From QQUD01 sp039029915 (GTDB lineage: Bacteria; Chloroflexota; Anaerolineae; Promineifilales; Promineifilaceae): a DNA stretch of 17,693 nucleotides. Below are positions 15,651 to 17,693 of the stretch, piece after piece. A program made the position numbers and the translations under genes. The notes below the pieces were generated by a model. That model was not told where the DNA came from and ran no database searches. It saw nothing but the letters and a program-made list of their open reading frames with translations. The DNA lies in NCBI GenBank assembly GCA_039029915.1, contig JBCCFD010000115.1:1-17693 (forward strand), read 5' to 3'. The stretch's first letter is position 1. Every line of letters begins with the position of its first letter.

Positions 15651-15692
15651 GTGAATTGTAAATAGTGAATGGTGAACGGTGAACAGTTTACC
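15651..15692. repeat. Heptamer minisatellite (GTGAAYR-like)
   Basis: Six 7-base units in register: GTGAATT, GTAAATA, GTGAATG, GTGAACG, GTGAACA, GTTTACC. The run lies in the 176-base gap between two minus-strand genes. TAAATGGT (15645-15652) and ACCATTTA (15690-15697) bracket it as an 8-bp inverted repeat, so the element can also fold. The rest of 15526-15650 shows GGATTGGGGGATTAG-like low-complexity sequence and no gene. Confidence 0.6.
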
Positions 15693-15701
15693 ATTTATTA
15701 T

Positions 15702-16847
15702 TTACCGTTTTGTATTTTTGTAAGCACCATCAATCAACTGATCAGCATTGGGAATAACTAGCTGAATAACCCAACCACTGAGCCATTCAGCCGGTTTGAG
15801 GGTGAGGTAAGCGAGATCAGCCAGGAGGGGATGGGTGATTTTTTGGGCCAGTTTACGGCCGTAAATATCATACCGTCGCCGCAAAGCCACATGCCATGTA
15901 GGCGCAACTGCTTTCATCAACAGCTCGGCCACCTTTAACGTTTGGAGCTGGCGGTTCACGCGCATTGACCCCATTTGGGTTGATTTCACGATGTGCGGAT
16001 GTCCCTTTGCTGCAGCGGTAGCGATGTAACAATCAGGTGGATCGGTCGGCAAGCTGTAGTAAATTCGCTCCATCTCAAACCACGCGTTTAGCCATTGTCC
16101 AAAATAAGCAACTAGCCAAGCCCCCACGCTAAATCTGGCCAAATATGGTAAGTATAAAGGAGATTCATATTGTTTCCACAATCTATAAGACACCCGCGCC
16201 GCAATTGGCAGAGTAAGGGCCAATCCCATCACCCAAATACCAAAAAGCGCCCATCCAAAAGGTGCCAGCAGCAAATAAAGCGTATCCAAAATAAACGTTA
16301 TCAGCCCAAAACCCAGAATTAGGATGCCTACGCCTATGGCGGTCCATTGAATGACATCACGCTTCCCCCATCTTTGCACAGCCAGCGGGAAAATCCATTT
16401 TAAACCAAAAATGATGACGCCCGTCGGGACACCGATCATTAGAATCAAAAAATACATTCTGGTAAACAGAAGCAAAATTGTGTAATGAATGACTAAAACA
16501 AAGCCTGTGTAAATTCCCATCCGTACAAACCATCTGGCTGCAAATTTTTGAGGAGAAATCAACAGGAAAACAAAGGAAACAATGCTGAATAAAATAAAAG
16601 GAGAAAAATAGACGATAATATCGCCAGAGAGCAAAATCTCTGGATACGCTCGTATCTTTTCATATTGCCAATCTGGCCCTAGGGAGGAACCATCAAAGCT
16701 AATTGCAAAGCCAAGCAGCGGGGCAATAATGACGCAAAATGCGTAAAACAAACGGCCGTATATCCCCTCAGGGACCAGCAAAGGGCGTTCTTTCTTTAAA
16801 TTTTCAGGATTTAAATTTTCAGGATGCGAGTGCGAAGTAAGTTCCAT
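15702..16847 (-). CDS. Polytopic membrane protein with CYIATAAAKGH C-terminal domain (DUF6688-like)
   Basis: This encodes 381 residues. About seven hydrophobic segments are visible (about 33-50, 80-98, 111-129, 132-150, 168-190, 195-215, 235-253). A soluble C-terminal part of about 110 residues starts at PPDCYIATAAAKGHPHIV (Cys273) and continues with RVNRQLQTLKVAELLM, RRRYDIYGRKLAQKI and HPLLADLAYLTLKPAEWLS. This C-terminal layout matches proteins I recall as DUF6688; the function is unknown. ATG 16847 (MELTSHSHPE) is chosen over ATG 16931, because an extended -10 element (16887-16895) lies between them. Residues PENLN-PENLK come from a perfect 15-bp tandem duplication (16796-16825). Two palindromes (15855, 16752) read Tyr-Gly-Arg. 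Confidence 0.85.
   Translation of the reverse strand: MELTSHSHPENLNPENLKKERPLLVPEGIYGRLFYAFCVIIAPLLGFAISFDGSSLGPDWQYEKIRAYPEILLSGDIIVYFSPFILFSIVSFVFLLISPQKFAARWFVRMGIYTGFVLVIHYTILLLFTRMYFLILMIGVPTGVIIFGLKWIFPLAVQRWGKRDVIQWTAIGVGILILGFGLITFILDTLYLLLAPFGWALFGIWVMGLALTLPIAARVSYRLWKQYESPLYLPYLARFSVGAWLVAYFGQWLNAWFEMERIYYSLPTDPPDCYIATAAAKGHPHIVKSTQMGSMRVNRQLQTLKVAELLMKAVAPTWHVALRRRYDIYGRKLAQKITHPLLADLAYLTLKPAEWLSGWVIQLVIPNADQLIDGAYKNTKR
16796..16825. repeat. Perfect 15-bp in-frame tandem duplication
   Basis: TTAAATTTTCAGGAT occurs twice head to tail (16796-16810 and 16811-16825) within the first 20 codons of the minus-strand membrane protein. The unit is five codons, so the frame is kept and the cytoplasmic N-terminus gains the duplicated pentapeptide ENLNP. 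Confidence 0.85.
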
Positions 16848-16886
16848 AATGTATTGTTCCAATACTATTCTTGTGACGACTATTTC

Positions 16887-16895
16887 ACTATAACA
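16887..16895 (-). promoter_or_regulatory. Extended -10 promoter element
   Basis: On the minus strand the sequence is TGTTATAGT, an extended -10 (TG-n-TATAGT). It lies about 40 bases before ATG 16847 and has no good -35 box, as is usual for extended -10 promoters. Its place supports the 16847 start. Confidence 0.45.
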
Positions 16896-16939
16896 TGCAT
16901 CGCAATTGTTTAGGACATGTTTAAATAGCACTTAGGTGT

Positions 16940-16997
16940 TGGGGGATTGGGGATTGGGTCATCGGGAATTGGGAATTAGTGATTGGGGAGCAGGGAG
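16940..16997. repeat. Heptamer minisatellite (TTGGGGA-like)
   Basis: About eight G-rich units with a 7-base period (the A after each G-run falls at 16946, 16953, 16960, 16967, 16974, then after a one-base slip 16982, 16989, 16996). It lies between divergent genes, and its sense strand is almost free of C. Confidence 0.6.
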
Positions 16998-17013
16998 CGG
17001 AAAATGAACCACC

Positions 17014-17045
17014 CTATCACTCCATCACTCTATCACCCCATCACC
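17014..17045. repeat. Octamer minisatellite CYATCACY
   Basis: Four 8-base units in register: CTATCACT, CCATCACT, CTATCACC, CCATCACC, equal to two copies of a 16-mer. The run is pyrimidine-rich and ends 31 bases before the -35 box of the glycosyltransferase promoter. Confidence 0.7.
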
Positions 17046-17076
17046 TTTATCTTTGCCGTCTGCCAAAAATCATCAA

Positions 17077-17104
17077 TTGACGGCCGTTTCCAATTTGCTA
17101 TACT
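17077..17104 (+). promoter_or_regulatory. Sigma-70-like promoter of the glycosyltransferase gene
   Basis: TTGACG (17077-17082) and TATACT (17099-17104) are separated by 16 bases; each matches consensus at 5 of 6 positions. The start of transcription would be near 17111, about 19 bases before the TTG start codon. The only intergenic ACGGCCGT palindrome of the window (17080-17087) overlaps the -35 box, so a protein or methylation acting on that palindrome could affect this promoter. Confidence 0.65.
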
Positions 17105-17114
17105 CCGCTTTTGG

Positions 17115-17120
17115 AAAAGG
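17115..17120 (+). promoter_or_regulatory. Shine-Dalgarno for the TTG start at 17130
   Basis: AAAAGG precedes TTG 17130 by 9 bases. The frame stays open upstream to ATG 17004, but that start lies before the promoter and the extra residues would be translated from octamer repeat DNA. Confidence 0.6.
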
Positions 17121-17129
17121 TGTGCACTT

Positions 17130-17693
17130 TTGCAGAAACTTTGGCGAGACTTCTTCGGCCCATCCCACACTGGATGGGCTTTATTATTGGCACTGCTCAC
17201 GGCCGTTTTGACCCGGTTCTATCAGCTTGGCGATGCGCCACCGGGGCTGTACCGAGATGAGGCGTTTAACGGGCTTGATGCTCTGGCCGTGCTTGAGGGT
17301 CAACACGCCATCTTTTTCACCGCCAACAACGGGCGAGAGCCAGGCTACATCTACTTAACGGCCGTTGCCATCAGCATCTTAGGACGCACCCCCCTCGCCG
17401 TTCGCATCAGCGCCGCTATCGTCGGCTCTCTCACCACACTAGTTATTTATGGCTTAGGTAAAAGCTGGTTTGGGAGACAAACGGCCGTTTATGCCGCATG
17501 GATTTGGGCGATCACCCTGTGGCCTATCCACCTAAGCCGCATCGGCTTCCGCACCATCCTTCTGCCCATTATACTCGGGCTTGTTTTTTGGATCGGCACC
17601 GAGGCATATCGGCGAAAATCAATCAGATTATGGGCATTAGCAGGGGCGGTGTATGGCTTAGCGTTTTATACCTACCTCGCCATTCGCTTTACC
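17130..17693 (+). CDS. GT39-type (ArnT/PMT-like) membrane glycosyltransferase, 3' end missing
   Basis: The first 188 residues of a polytopic glycosyltransferase are present; the gene runs off the right edge. Enzymes of this GT-C fold use polyprenyl-phosphate sugars to glycosylate lipids or proteins on the outer face of the membrane. Evidence is the first membrane helix (about 15-30, WALLLALLTAVLTRF), the first outside loop with the catalytic acidic pair in GLYRDEAFNGLDAL (Asp43-Glu44), the NNGREPGYIYLTAV motif (about 67-80, GREP as in many Chloroflexota and cyanobacterial members), PLAVRISAAIVGSLTTLVIYGLG, and the LSRIGFRTILLPIILGL helix. TTG 17130 is preferred (promoter and AAAAGG upstream); ATG 17004 is the alternative. 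Three ACGGCCGT palindromes in 290 bases each encode Thr-Ala-Val in membrane helices. The acceptor and donor are unknown. Confidence 0.85.
   Translation, partial: MQKLWRDFFGPSHTGWALLLALLTAVLTRFYQLGDAPPGLYRDEAFNGLDALAVLEGQHAIFFTANNGREPGYIYLTAVAISILGRTPLAVRISAAIVGSLTTLVIYGLGKSWFGRQTAVYAAWIWAITLWPIHLSRIGFRTILLPIILGLVFWIGTEAYRRKSIRLWALAGAVYGLAFYTYLAIRFT

Larger units (their letters stand above)
7..17488. repeat. Dispersed palindrome ACGGCCGT / AACGGCCGTT (24 copies)
   Basis: By eye I find ACGGCCGT starting at 7, 310, 2517, 2982, 3686, 5292, 6317, 7535, 8822, 10306, 10480, 10567, 11473, 11813, 12261, 12698, 14488, 14614, 15855, 16752, 17080, 17199, 17358 and 17481. Fifteen extend to AACGGCCGTT. 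Near variants include ACGGCCGA (5256, 12067, 12547), GCGGCCGT (4317, 12940) and TCGGCCGT (13668, 14792). Equal base use predicts about 0.3 copies of an 8-mer in this length. Of 23 coding copies, 16 read Thr-Ala-Val, 5 read Asn/Tyr-Gly-Arg and 2 read Arg-Pro, so the signal is at DNA level. The longest gap is 318-2516, covering lpd. Confidence 0.9.

Noticed and set aside
16848..16931. 28-residue N-terminal extension of the CYIATAAAKGH membrane protein
   Set aside because: An extended -10 element lies inside it and the extra residues do not resemble a signal or membrane segment.
16940..17045. CRISPR array
   Set aside because: Units are 7-8 bases with no unique spacers, and no cas gene is present.
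17004..17129. N-terminal extension of the glycosyltransferase from ATG 17004
   Set aside because: It would translate octamer repeat DNA, lacks a good ribosome site and lies upstream of the promoter at 17077-17104.

Overview
The window looks like chromosomal DNA of an uncultured Chloroflexota bacterium, probably of the Anaerolineae group. This placement is inferred from gene content: a SARP/AfsR-type ATPase regulator ending in a DUF1670-like helix-turn-helix, secreted proteins with Pro/Thr/Glu linkers, an F420-type luciferase-like oxidoreductase, a GREP-motif GT39 glycosyltransferase and a lamin-tail-domain protein. No phage, plasmid, CRISPR, rRNA or tRNA signature is visible. The gene order is loose, with mostly single genes, both strands used and sizeable intergenic spacers.

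Layout: (1) 1-551, minus strand, a membrane protein with an acidic Ser/Thr/Pro-rich exterior that runs off the left edge. (2) 552-879, a spacer with nested TGTGAA/TTCACA inverted repeats ahead of an orphan dihydrolipoamide dehydrogenase (880-2271). (3) 2439-6011, a 1190-residue regulator combining SARP winged helix, BTAD, AAA ATPase, TPR region and a C-terminal DUF1670-like HTH. (4) 6224-9892, a small conserved protein, an overlapping pair (bacterial PH/GRAM-like protein and a two-helix membrane protein) and an 818-residue lipoprotein with three copies of an unrecognised domain of about 155 residues. (5) 10180-12336, an LCP-LytR_C cell-envelope protein convergent with a GNAT acetyltransferase. 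(6) 12454-13485, a luciferase-like oxidoreductase. (7) 13592-16847, three minus-strand genes: lamin-tail-domain protein, membrane-anchored SGNH hydrolase, and a polytopic membrane protein with a CYIATAAAKGH C-terminal domain. (8) 17130-17693, a GT39-type glycosyltransferase that runs off the right edge behind a good sigma-70-like promoter.

Several products point to the cell surface: LCP transferase, SGNH enzyme, GT39, two lipoprotein-like proteins, the LTD protein and the Pro/Thr linkers. They are not arranged as one operon, so a shared pathway is only an inference.

The strongest unexplained signal is not a gene. The palindrome ACGGCCGT occurs 24 times, 15 of them as AACGGCCGTT, in nearly every gene, in all three reading frames and once inside a promoter. 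Chance would give well under one copy. It behaves like the HIP1 palindrome of cyanobacteria. Other non-coding structure includes 7- and 8-bp minisatellite-like spacers, two copies of a TTCGACAGG-type dispersed repeat and several perfect inverted repeats.
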